NCBI GenBank assembly: GCA_003455275.1
Contig: DMRR01000013.1
Coordinates: 1 to 6,564, forward strand
Reading direction: 5' to 3'
Source: Bacteroidota bacterium
GTDB lineage: Bacteria; Bacteroidota; Bacteroidia; Chitinophagales; UBA10324
DNA length: 6,564 nucleotides
A model generated the notes under the pieces. That model was given only the letters and a program-made list of their open reading frames with translations. It did not search any database and was not told the DNA's origin. Within the stretch, counting starts at the first letter, position 1. Each line of letters begins with the position of its first letter. A program made the position numbers and the translations under genes. Below, in pieces: positions 1 through 6,478 of the stretch.

Positions 1-655
1 CCCCATACGGGCAGTCAATCTCCGGCGGCATCGACTGAATTGAGTTTAGTTTCATTCCTTGTTTCACATGATAACTTTTCGCTGTCCATGAATTAAATTT
101 TCCTCCTAATGACTGAATAATTTCCGGTTGGTTGTAATACATCACGCAGCTCCCGATAATTCCATCAGCTTCTATGCTGCCATTTTCAGAAAATGTGATC
201 AGGTTTTGCAAAGCATTTTTTTCAACTACTGTGTCGTTATTGAGCAGCCAGAAATATTCGCAGTTCAAATGCTGCGCTAGTCTGATTCCAATATTATTGG
301 CCACCGCAAATCCGGAATTGGCCGGGTTGCGCAACAGAAAATATTTTTCAGTCGGATCAAAATCAGAGGGCGAAAAATTTTTTCCCGAATATTTATCAAG
401 GATCTTAAATCGAAGCGGGAATATTATGTCTTCTTTCAGGCAGTGTGCGATTGAAGCCGGAGTATCAAATTTTGGCAAGTAGTTTCCATTTGACCACTCA
501 ATCAGTTTGGTGAAATTTTCATGAGTTGAATTATTGTCAATCAATATCACCTTAAAATTTTGATAACTGCTATTGAGCAGTGAATGCAAACACTCGATTG
601 TGTCATCCGCACCATTATGATTTACCAGTATAACTGCAACTGATTTCGAATTCAT
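1..655 (-). CDS. Family 2 glycosyltransferase, WbbL/rhamnosyltransferase-like (3' end beyond window)
   Basis: This is a GT-A fold glycosyltransferase that should transfer a sugar from a nucleotide-sugar to a glycan acceptor on the cytoplasmic side of the inner membrane. I translated 218 residues by hand from ATG at 655; no stop occurs before the window edge. The N-terminal strand reads VAVILVNHNG (about 6-15), followed by the nucleotide-binding IDNNS (39-43), NSGFAVANNIG (113-123), and the metal-binding DXD-type triplet inside WLLNNDTVV (136-144, with N139, N140, D141). LGGKF (183-187) fits the COG1216 rhamnosyltransferase-like group. The stretch between IDNNS and NSGFA is about 70 residues, longer than I expect for this family. 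The start overlaps the preceding stop as ATGA. Family assignment is firm; donor and acceptor sugars cannot be read from sequence. Family members are commonly near 300 residues, so roughly two thirds is present. Confidence 0.9.
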   Translation of the reverse strand, partial: MNSKSVAVILVNHNGADDTIECLHSLLNSSYQNFKVILIDNNSTHENFTKLIEWSNGNYLPKFDTPASIAHCLKEDIIFPLRFKILDKYSGKNFSPSDFDPTEKYFLLRNPANSGFAVANNIGIRLAQHLNCEYFWLLNNDTVVEKNALQNLITFSENGSIEADGIIGSCVMYYNQPEIIQSLGGKFNSWTAKSYHVKQGMKLNSIQSMPPEIDCPYG

Positions 656-1602
656 ATCAACCAATGAGATAAATCTGTTTTCAATAATTCAGATAGTTCA
701 ACAATGTCATGGCGGTATAATTCTATCACTTGTTTTCTTTCTTCAGGCGTTATTTCAGGAAGTTTTTTATTTGAAGAAAATAATTTCATCAGCCTGGATT
801 TAATTTTTTTAGAAAGCAACCGGCTTAAAAAACCAAATAGCTTTTTCTGCTTCTTCAGGAAAAGGATGATTGGGCTTCTGCTTTTGCTTTCATTATGTCG
901 GGTGCTGAAATCAAACCGGAAATCCGGATCAGCACCAATGAAAGAACAAATAGTTTTAAAAAAAATCTGCTGGTCTTTTTTCCATTCATCATAAAAAAGA
1001 ATCAATAATTGATTTCGGGGGAATGATTCGTAATAACGCTTCACTTGTTTTGAATACAATCCCAATTCGAAATACAAGTTTGATATCCCCCAGCCTCTTT
1101 CTGTTTTGGACATATCATTTTTCAATTCGGTGATAAAATCTCCATTCACCAATCCGTTATTGTAGTCCATTTTATAGTGACTGAAAGCACGATCAAAAGG
1201 ATTGCGCAAAACCATAATAATTTTTGCACCAGGAAGAGTTTCGTAAATTTTTTTTGCCGCTGTTTCAGAATACAAGTAGGTGTTTGACAATTCTCCTAAG
1301 ATTTTTTTTGGACCGGCCGGTTCAAAAATTTTTTCATACTGATCAATTGTTTTCACAAATCCATGAAAGACTTCGTGCTTCATCCCGCTGCTGATAAAAT
1401 CATCAACATCCAGGTAAACTGACTTGGCATATTCGGCCCGGAAATTTTCCGGCTGTATGTCGGTACAGAAAAAATTTACTTCCTTGATAGGAGGAAAATA
1501 AATTTCAGGATGTTGTTTCAGGTATTGATACAGCGAAGTGGTTCCTGCTTTGGCAGCACCAACTATTATAAAATCAGGAAGCTGTTTTTCATTTTTCTTC
1601 AA
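652..1602 (-). CDS. PAPS-dependent sulfotransferase (first of two), TTG start
   Basis: It probably transfers sulfate from PAPS to a hydroxyl or amino group of a glycan in the cytoplasm. In the 316-residue product the 5'-phosphosulfate loop is FIIVGAAKAGTTSLYQYL (11-28), with K18 at the expected catalytic lysine position. E41 lies in IKEVNFF, where related N-sulfotransferases carry a conserved acid. The 3'-phosphate site is VLRNPFDRAFSHY (131-143) with R133 and S141. GLYSKQVKRYYESFP (181-195), RHNESK (235-240) and the LSHW terminus are typical of the Sulfotransfer_1/heparan sulfotransferase-like family. No signal peptide is seen, which fits a cytosolic enzyme. Residues 247-281 are rich in Lys/Arg and Leu/Phe and could dock on the membrane. 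The only possible standard start upstream of the PAPS loop is TTG at 1602; the next Met is residue 74. It sits 7 nt after the preceding stop and overlaps the next gene by 4 nt. The substrate is unknown. Confidence 0.92.
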   Translation of the reverse strand: MKKNEKQLPDFIIVGAAKAGTTSLYQYLKQHPEIYFPPIKEVNFFCTDIQPENFRAEYAKSVYLDVDDFISSGMKHEVFHGFVKTIDQYEKIFEPAGPKKILGELSNTYLYSETAAKKIYETLPGAKIIMVLRNPFDRAFSHYKMDYNNGLVNGDFITELKNDMSKTERGWGISNLYFELGLYSKQVKRYYESFPRNQLLILFYDEWKKDQQIFFKTICSFIGADPDFRFDFSTRHNESKSRSPIILFLKKQKKLFGFLSRLLSKKIKSRLMKLFSSNKKLPEITPEERKQVIELYRHDIVELSELLKTDLSHWLI

Positions 1603-1609
1603 GTGAAAA

Positions 1610-2524
1610 TCAATTTGCTTTTTCTTTCCATGAAGAAAAATTCATTCCGGTCATCCTCTCCAGCGCCTCTATATTTTTTACAAAATATTTTTCATAAAGA
1701 TCATTGCGCAGCGCGGCATCAAGCGGCACTTTTTCAATCTTCTTTCGGTTCCAGCGCATCAAACTTTTGCGGAGTTTCTGTCTTGTTTCCGGTGTGCGGA
1801 TTACTGTTGAAAGAATAGAACGAAGCGGATTTTGTTGCTGAACAAGGCGCATCAGTGTTTTTGATTTTGGTTTTGAGGCCTCATTCATTTTAATGTTTGT
1901 ATCCAGGTCGGTTTCACTGATATTTAGAAAAGAAAATATTTTACTCAATGCTGTTGAAATATTTTGCTGTATCTCTTCTTCATATTTCAGGAAAAGAAAA
2001 TTTTCCTTAGGGAAATATTTGAAATAACGCGCGAGTTGTTCATCATAACAGCCCCGGGACAAATAGCTGAAATGATTCCGGTGAATCAGCGAAGCATCTT
2101 TGAGTCTTGACTTCTCTGCGCGAATGGCTTCTTCAAATTCTTTATTCTCATGGCTACGATGCACGCTCATCAGGTACTGCGAATAGGCACGGTCAACAGG
2201 GTGACGAAAGATGACGATGAATTTAATATTGGCTCCGAGCGTATGAAAAATCCGCTCGGGAACATAATCGAAATAAAGGTAATCCGGGTCAAACTCGCCT
2301 ATGGCTTTTGCCGGAGTTCCATAGGAAAAAAATTTTGAATAAAACTCAAGCCCTTGTTTGTATTCTGAATCGCGGTAAAAAAATTTTGTCTCCTTTCTTG
2401 GCTTGCTTACTGTAATCTCAGGATGATTTTTCAGAATATGATAAAGCGCAGTGGTTCCTGTTTTCTGAGCACCGATGCATAAAAAATTTGGTATCACTAA
2501 TTTCTTCCCGCTGTTCATCTTCAC
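1610..2524 (-). CDS. PAPS-dependent sulfotransferase (second of two), NST/heparan sulfotransferase-like
   Basis: A second soluble sulfotransferase, 304 residues counted from GTG at 2524. The PAPS 5'-loop is CIGAQKTGTTALYHIL (16-31), with K21. It resembles the heparan sulfate N-sulfotransferase loop, where this lysine is catalytic. KPRKETKFF (41-49) supplies the conserved E45. The 3'-phosphate site is VIFRHPVDRAYSQY (104-117) with R107 and S115. GCYDEQLARYFKYFP (158-172), NEASKPKS (214-221) and the FSSW near the end complete the family pattern. It aligns end to end with the neighbouring sulfotransferase but differs widely outside the motifs, so the two are diverged paralogues with probably different target positions. 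Start: GTG at 2524 overlaps the flippase stop as GTGA; ATG at 2518, two codons in, is equally plausible and gives 302 residues. No signal peptide is seen. The acceptor is unknown; a polysaccharide is inferred from the neighbours. Confidence 0.92.
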   Translation of the reverse strand: MKMNSGKKLVIPNFLCIGAQKTGTTALYHILKNHPEITVSKPRKETKFFYRDSEYKQGLEFYSKFFSYGTPAKAIGEFDPDYLYFDYVPERIFHTLGANIKFIVIFRHPVDRAYSQYLMSVHRSHENKEFEEAIRAEKSRLKDASLIHRNHFSYLSRGCYDEQLARYFKYFPKENFLFLKYEEEIQQNISTALSKIFSFLNISETDLDTNIKMNEASKPKSKTLMRLVQQQNPLRSILSTVIRTPETRQKLRKSLMRWNRKKIEKVPLDAALRNDLYEKYFVKNIEALERMTGMNFSSWKEKAN

Positions 2525-3927
2525 TTGTCTTGCTTTAGAAATTTTTTCCGTGAAAAGGAAAAAATATGTTTAGGGTCAAAAGTATAGAAACCGTAATAAT
2601 GCTTTACATACAATAATGGGATGACATTAAACAAGATTAAACCGAGGGCATTAACTGCTGCGGCACCAATTATTCCATACACGGGAATAAATATGGCATT
2701 AAGAGTTACAGTAATTACGGTGGTGCCAAATACAATATTGCGGTTCAGATCCTGCTTGCCGGTCATCATCAATAAATTTCCAACCGGGCCGGAGCAGGCA
2801 TTTACAAACTGGCCCAAAGCAAGAATGATGAGGCAGACATTTCCTTTCAAAAAATCATCACCAAAAATTCCCATGAAGAACTGAGGAAAAAGAATGAACA
2901 AAATCAACACCGGTGCCGAGGTCCAGAAAATTAATTTGGTAGTATTCTGAGCTACAATTCCCATTCGTTTCAGTTCACCTTTTGCATGAAGCTCCGCAAT
3001 TTTCGGAGCCACGGTGAGCAGCATAGCCGTGAGTGTAAGCGAGGTAACGGTAGCAATTTTGAAAGCCACTTTATAAACTCCTACATCTTCTTCTGTTCCA
3101 AAGCGTCCAAGAAAAATAGTATCGCTCCATCCTCTTATCAGTTGCAACAACGAAGTAAGAAACAAGCTGAATGCGATTTTATTTTTTTCACTCATCACAA
3201 CTTTTTCGTGTGAATTTTCTTCAGTCAGGTTTTCATCCATCGTTTCAATTTTCTTTTTGCTCATTGGTGTTTTATTGAACCAATACCAGAATGAACAGGC
3301 AGAAGAAACAGAGATTGAAATGATATAAACAGAAACCGGAACGCGGCGATCATGAATAATAAACCACGACGCAGAAATAATTATAGCCAGCAGTCCGAAG
3401 GTGAGCACATTCTGAAAAAATCCAAAGTAGAAAATTCGTTTCATTCCGCGAATGCAATCGACATGAAGCGAATGCAACACAAATGGAAGTATAGCTAAAG
3501 CGCCAATCCGGAAAAATTCGGCAAGTCCCGGTTTAAGAAAAACTTTTCCCGCAATTAAGTCAGCGCTCAAAAACATGAGTGCCGAACAGACAATAGCTGC
3601 AAACACATTTACCCGAAGAACTTTGAAATACAGTTCGCGAATTGCTCTCCAGTTTTTAACCGCATTGTATCGCGCCGTTTCGCGCATCATCAGTGTGTCA
3701 TAGCCAAGTTTTCCGAAGTTGGAAAAAAACTGAAACACGGTTTGAAAAATATTATATGCGCCTGTCCCCTTGGACCCATACATATGTGCGAGCAGAAAAG
3801 TCCATATATAGTTCAATCCAATGCCGGCCACCTTATTGATGAAAGCAAAAGATCCGCCTTTAACAATGTCGCGGTTGTCTTTATCCTTAACCGCTCCGCG
3901 AAATTTTTTTTCAATCTTATTTATCAA
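2521..3927 (-). CDS. Wzx-type polysaccharide flippase (oligosaccharide translocase), TTG start
   Basis: An integral inner-membrane protein of the MOP superfamily (PST/Wzx), 468 residues with about 12 hydrophobic segments: roughly 25-47, 55-75, 104-124, 136-155, 166-190, 198-216, 251-270, 284-308, 332-352, 360-378, 395-415 and 417-441. A charged, Glu/Lys-rich loop (221-250) separates the two six-helix halves, as expected for this fold. DIVKGGSFAFINKVAG (20-35), GKLGYDTLMMRETAR (72-86) and SGPVGNLLMMTGKQ (379-392) are typical of polysaccharide biosynthesis proteins. It should flip undecaprenyl-linked oligosaccharide to the periplasm. The start must be TTG at 3927: an in-frame TAA lies nine codons upstream, no ATG intervenes, and the first internal Met is residue 49, inside or after helix 1. 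TTG follows the SGNH gene stop after 1 nt. Length is normal. An O-antigen versus capsule or exopolysaccharide role cannot be told apart. Confidence 0.93.
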   Translation of the reverse strand: MINKIEKKFRGAVKDKDNRDIVKGGSFAFINKVAGIGLNYIWTFLLAHMYGSKGTGAYNIFQTVFQFFSNFGKLGYDTLMMRETARYNAVKNWRAIRELYFKVLRVNVFAAIVCSALMFLSADLIAGKVFLKPGLAEFFRIGALAILPFVLHSLHVDCIRGMKRIFYFGFFQNVLTFGLLAIIISASWFIIHDRRVPVSVYIISISVSSACSFWYWFNKTPMSKKKIETMDENLTEENSHEKVVMSEKNKIAFSLFLTSLLQLIRGWSDTIFLGRFGTEEDVGVYKVAFKIATVTSLTLTAMLLTVAPKIAELHAKGELKRMGIVAQNTTKLIFWTSAPVLILFILFPQFFMGIFGDDFLKGNVCLIILALGQFVNACSGPVGNLLMMTGKQDLNRNIVFGTTVITVTLNAIFIPVYGIIGAAAVNALGLILFNVIPLLYVKHYYGFYTFDPKHIFSFSRKKFLKQDK

Positions 3928-3928
3928 A

Positions 3929-4909
3929 TCAGTTTCGGATTGAAGATGAAATTATTTTTTTTAATGAGTCTGCAAGCACTTGAGAATAAAAGCTTGAACC
4001 GGATTTATTCAGGTGATTGTCGGCAAAATATTCAAGATGATTAAACCTTTCATCTCCTGTAAAATCAAGAAAAGGAACATTGTTTTGTGCCGTGATGTCT
4101 ATTATACTTTTATATACAGGATCATCATTGTACCGTTTCAATACCGGGCTCATCGATACAACCACTATCACATTTTTTTTCTTGCACAATTCAATTATTC
4201 CTAAAAGCGATTTGATTTTATTCGGGTCAATGTGCCGGTCCTTTTCTCTGGAAACACGGTTTTCAAACTCGCTGATATAATTGTTTTTCTCTGCTTCAGT
4301 TATGGTGTCGGTCAAGGGAAGGTACCCGCTTTTGATTTTTTCTTTTTTCAAATATCCGGTTGCGATATCGAGCCACATACTGTTGTAGCGATAGCATTGT
4401 GATAAAAGTTTTATTTTTTCGGTGTTGAATGCGAATAATCTTTTTTCAATTGAAGTTGAATCTTCCTTTCTGGCTCCCCTCCAATCACACACTTCTCTTA
4501 TCTCGGGGTAATCAGAATAATAAGGAAGCAAAATATTGAGGCGGTCATAATGCAGATCGGTGTAATACATTTCTTCAGGAAAAATTTCAACCACTATCAT
4601 CTTCGGAGTGTGATGGGCCAAAATCATTTTTGTCATTGCATAACTGAATAATACTGACTGCCCATCATGCCCGGCATTGTAACAAGTCATGCCGAGCGAA
4701 TCAGAAATCAAGGGTGTATTGTAGTTTCTTCTTGCCTTTGAAGAACCGGTAACGATTATATCCGCATCAGTTTTTGTGAATGCATAAGTGGTTTCAAATT
4801 CGGCACCTGATTTCAAATTAAAATAGAGGTAATGCAAAACAATTCCCGATAGCTGGTCCAGCGCAACCACCAAAACAAAAAGCAGAAATATGTTTTTGAT
4901 AAACTTCAT
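3929..4909 (-). CDS. Membrane-anchored SGNH-like protein, probable periplasmic partner of the MBOAT O-acyltransferase
   Basis: The 326-residue product has one N-terminal hydrophobic segment (about 5-29) after MKFIKN, which suggests a signal anchor with the rest in the periplasm. SGNH-type blocks are visible: IIVTGSSKARRN (51-62), where S57 is the candidate nucleophile; YNAGHDGQS (77-85), a block II-like glycine loop; and FADNHLNKSG (295-304), giving candidate acid and base D297 and H299. The D-x-H spacing resembles AlgJ/AlgX rather than the D-x-x-H of ordinary GDSL esterases. IVVVSMSPVL (248-257) fits an SGNH core strand. Such proteins are often encoded beside AlgI/DltB/PatA-type MBOATs and complete acyl transfer to the glycan. 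Here it starts 1 nt after the MBOAT stop (TGA-T-ATG), strongly suggesting a pair. It could instead be an esterase. Overall family similarity is weak, and the role rests on motifs plus context. Confidence 0.84.
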   Translation of the reverse strand: MKFIKNIFLLFVLVVALDQLSGIVLHYLYFNLKSGAEFETTYAFTKTDADIIVTGSSKARRNYNTPLISDSLGMTCYNAGHDGQSVLFSYAMTKMILAHHTPKMIVVEIFPEEMYYTDLHYDRLNILLPYYSDYPEIREVCDWRGARKEDSTSIEKRLFAFNTEKIKLLSQCYRYNSMWLDIATGYLKKEKIKSGYLPLTDTITEAEKNNYISEFENRVSREKDRHIDPNKIKSLLGIIELCKKKNVIVVVSMSPVLKRYNDDPVYKSIIDITAQNNVPFLDFTGDERFNHLEYFADNHLNKSGSSFYSQVLADSLKKIISSSIRN

Positions 4910-4910
4910 A

Positions 4911-6353
4911 TCAGAATTGGAAGTAAATGAATTGACTGGAATCGAAAACTCCGGTGAGTAAAATGTAAATGATTATGCAAGCGAAGAAGAGAAACTTCTG
5001 CCATTTCACTTTCGGCTCCGGCAAATCATTGCTGTGACTGTAATACTCCTGATAAATTTCCACTGCATACAAAATAAAAATTCCGATGAGTGAATAAATG
5101 AAAGTATCTGTTGCGCCGATGGAAATTTTCAGAGAAGAAAAAACGAAAAGTGATTTCAGCATGAAGAGCGCATCGCTGAAACTGTGCGCCCGAAAAAATG
5201 TGAACGGAATGCAAATGAGAATGAACGAAACAGCTGTTTGAAAAATAGTATTCCAGCGTGAGTTCTTCTTTTTCGTTTCAAAAATTCCATAGAGAAAATT
5301 GATTTGCTTTTTGAAATACAACCTGAACACCAACTGAAATCCGAACAAGACAAAGCACAACATGAAAGTCCATGCAGCGCCGTGCCACAAGCCGCTGAGG
5401 AAATACACGAACATTAAATTGATAGCGCCGCGATTTCTTCCGAGGCGATAACCACCAAGCGGACGAAAAACATAATCCATAAACCAACTCGTGAGCGAGA
5501 TGTGCCAGCGCTGCCATATTTCTCCAATGGATTTTGAAAGATACGGACGCTGAAAGTTGGTCATCAGTTTTATGCCCATCACACGCGCGGCACCAATTGC
5601 AATGTCGCTATAGCCGCTGAAGTCACAGTAGAGTTGCCATGCGAAAAAGAAAATCGCCATCCAGTATGTGAGCGCTTCGCCTGTGTGTTGCTGCGGGTAA
5701 TCGAATATGTTGCTCACGAAGGCACCGAGCCGATCGGCAATCACCACCTTTTTAAACAAGCCCCAGAGCATGAGTTTGAGTCCGCTCACCACACGGTCAT
5801 AATCGAATGGATGTTCTTCGCGAAACTGATGAAGCAAATTTTGCGGTCGCTCAATGGGACCTGCAACGAGTTGCGGATAGAACATGACATACAAAGCGTA
5901 GAGCAAAAAATTTCTTTCCGCTTTCTGATTGCGGCGATACACTTCAATGGTGTAGCTCATTGCCTGGAAAGTGTGGAACGATAATCCAATCGGCAGAATC
6001 ATGTTCAGCATTGGAATGTTTACTTTCATTCCGAGCAGCGAGGCGATGCCTTCAATATTGCCGGCAAAAAAATTATAGTATTTGAAAACAGATAAAACCC
6101 CAATGTTTGCAGCAATGCTGAGGATTAGAAATAATTTCCTGTTTTTATTCTCAGCTTTTTCAATCCACAATCCGGCGAAGTAATCAATGATGATGGTGAA
6201 TATGAGAATGAGAATATAACTCGGAATAAAGAACATGTAAAACACGCAACTCGCGATGAGTAGCATGCTCCACCTTGATTTTTTTGGAAGTAGAAAATAG
6301 AGGAGAGTTACTACCGGAAAGAATACAAGAAACGCAAACGAGTTGAATAACAT
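4911..6353 (-). CDS. MBOAT-family membrane O-acyltransferase, AlgI-like
   Basis: A polytopic inner-membrane O-acyltransferase of 480 residues, the usual AlgI length, that should carry acetyl (or another short acyl) groups across the membrane for O-acylation of an exported glycan. It begins MLFNSFAFLVFFPVV, typical of the family, and has roughly 11-13 hydrophobic segments. Conserved landmarks are PIGLSFHTFQAMSYTIEVYR (121-140), QLVAGPIERP (161-170), DFSGYSDIAIGAARVMGI (244-261), EIWQRWHISLTSWFMDYV (278-295) with H284, and FLSGLWHGAAWT (318-329) with the invariant MBOAT histidine at H324. It ends FIYFQF, as AlgI homologues often do. ATG at 6353 is the first Met and matches the family N terminus. 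It is the first gene of the minus-strand operon, after 140 nt of noncoding DNA. Blocks I counted by hand in its middle run 45-57% GC (5341-5520) against about 38% in the SGNH gene (4441-4500); probably protein conservation rather than transfer. Confidence 0.96.
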   Translation of the reverse strand: MLFNSFAFLVFFPVVTLLYFLLPKKSRWSMLLIASCVFYMFFIPSYILILIFTIIIDYFAGLWIEKAENKNRKLFLILSIAANIGVLSVFKYYNFFAGNIEGIASLLGMKVNIPMLNMILPIGLSFHTFQAMSYTIEVYRRNQKAERNFLLYALYVMFYPQLVAGPIERPQNLLHQFREEHPFDYDRVVSGLKLMLWGLFKKVVIADRLGAFVSNIFDYPQQHTGEALTYWMAIFFFAWQLYCDFSGYSDIAIGAARVMGIKLMTNFQRPYLSKSIGEIWQRWHISLTSWFMDYVFRPLGGYRLGRNRGAINLMFVYFLSGLWHGAAWTFMLCFVLFGFQLVFRLYFKKQINFLYGIFETKKKNSRWNTIFQTAVSFILICIPFTFFRAHSFSDALFMLKSLFVFSSLKISIGATDTFIYSLIGIFILYAVEIYQEYYSHSNDLPEPKVKWQKFLFFACIIIYILLTGVFDSSQFIYFQF

Positions 6354-6364
6354 TCGCGCGCGAA
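6353..6364. repeat. 12-nt perfect palindrome at the MBOAT start
   Basis: TTCGCGCGCGAA reads the same on both strands and its first base on the plus strand is the A of the MBOAT ATG (minus strand). It is strikingly CG-rich for an AT-rich gap. It would lie in the 5' untranslated leader or over the start site of the operon mRNA. It could be an operator or a small start-occluding hairpin, or chance. No family of regulator is recognised. Confidence 0.4.
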
Positions 6365-6378
6365 AATAAAGTTAGATG

Positions 6379-6406
6379 GGAGACGGAAGACAGGAGACCG
6401 AAGATT
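6379..6406. repeat. Two tandem 14-nt units, GGAGACNGAAGA core
   Basis: GGAGACGGAAGACA (6379-6392) is followed directly by GGAGACCGAAGATT (6393-6406); the first twelve positions differ at only one base. The tract is almost pure purine on the plus strand and noncoding. It may be a member of a dispersed intergenic repeat family, but only this one locus can be seen here. Confidence 0.5.
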
Positions 6407-6411
6407 GAAAA

Positions 6412-6431
6412 TTCCGGACCTAAAGTCGGAA
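6412..6431. other. Weak hairpin in the intergenic gap
   Basis: TTCCGGAC and GTCGGAA can pair as a 7-bp stem with one bulged G around a CTAAA loop. On the minus strand it is followed by TTTT (6411-6408), so it could be a poor intrinsic terminator for an upstream minus-strand gene, but no such gene end is evident in the 130 nt available. Functional status is uncertain. Confidence 0.25.
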
Positions 6432-6478
6432 AAGGAGCAGTTATTGACAATTTGAATAACAGAATCTGCGGCTGCGTT

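Noticed and set aside
174..482. Plus-strand 102-codon frame over the glycosyltransferase
   Set aside because: The opposite strand encodes clear GT2 motifs throughout this span; the plus frame resembles nothing known.
958..1312. Runs of eight to nine A or T (958-966, 1248-1255, 1302-1309) in the distal sulfotransferase as phase-variation tracts
   Set aside because: They fall on Lys-Lys-Ile/Phe codons in AT-rich DNA, similar runs occur in neighbouring genes, and A/T tracts of this length are expected; no frameshift is present.
651..4913. Identical TTCATATCA at two gene junctions (651-659 and 4905-4913)
   Set aside because: Both result from an ATG near TGA and the stop falls in a different register in each; nine bases is within chance.
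5634..5984. Plus-strand open frame of 116 codons antisense to the MBOAT gene
   Set aside because: It lies entirely over strongly conserved MBOAT coding sequence and its translation has no recognisable domain; it is a shadow of the codon pattern.
6367..6374. TAACTTTA (minus strand) as the operon's -7 promoter box
   Set aside because: It matches TAnnTTTG except for the final G, and no TTTG lies at the proper distance upstream; too weak to call.
6444..6449. TTGACA as a sigma-70 -35 box
   Set aside because: No TATAAT-like hexamer lies 16-18 nt downstream, and Bacteroidota promoters do not use this consensus.
6343..6461. TTGAATAACA occurring at 6343-6352 and 6452-6461
   Set aside because: A 10-nt match is not surprising for this amount of AT-rich sequence, and one copy is simply the MBOAT start codons.
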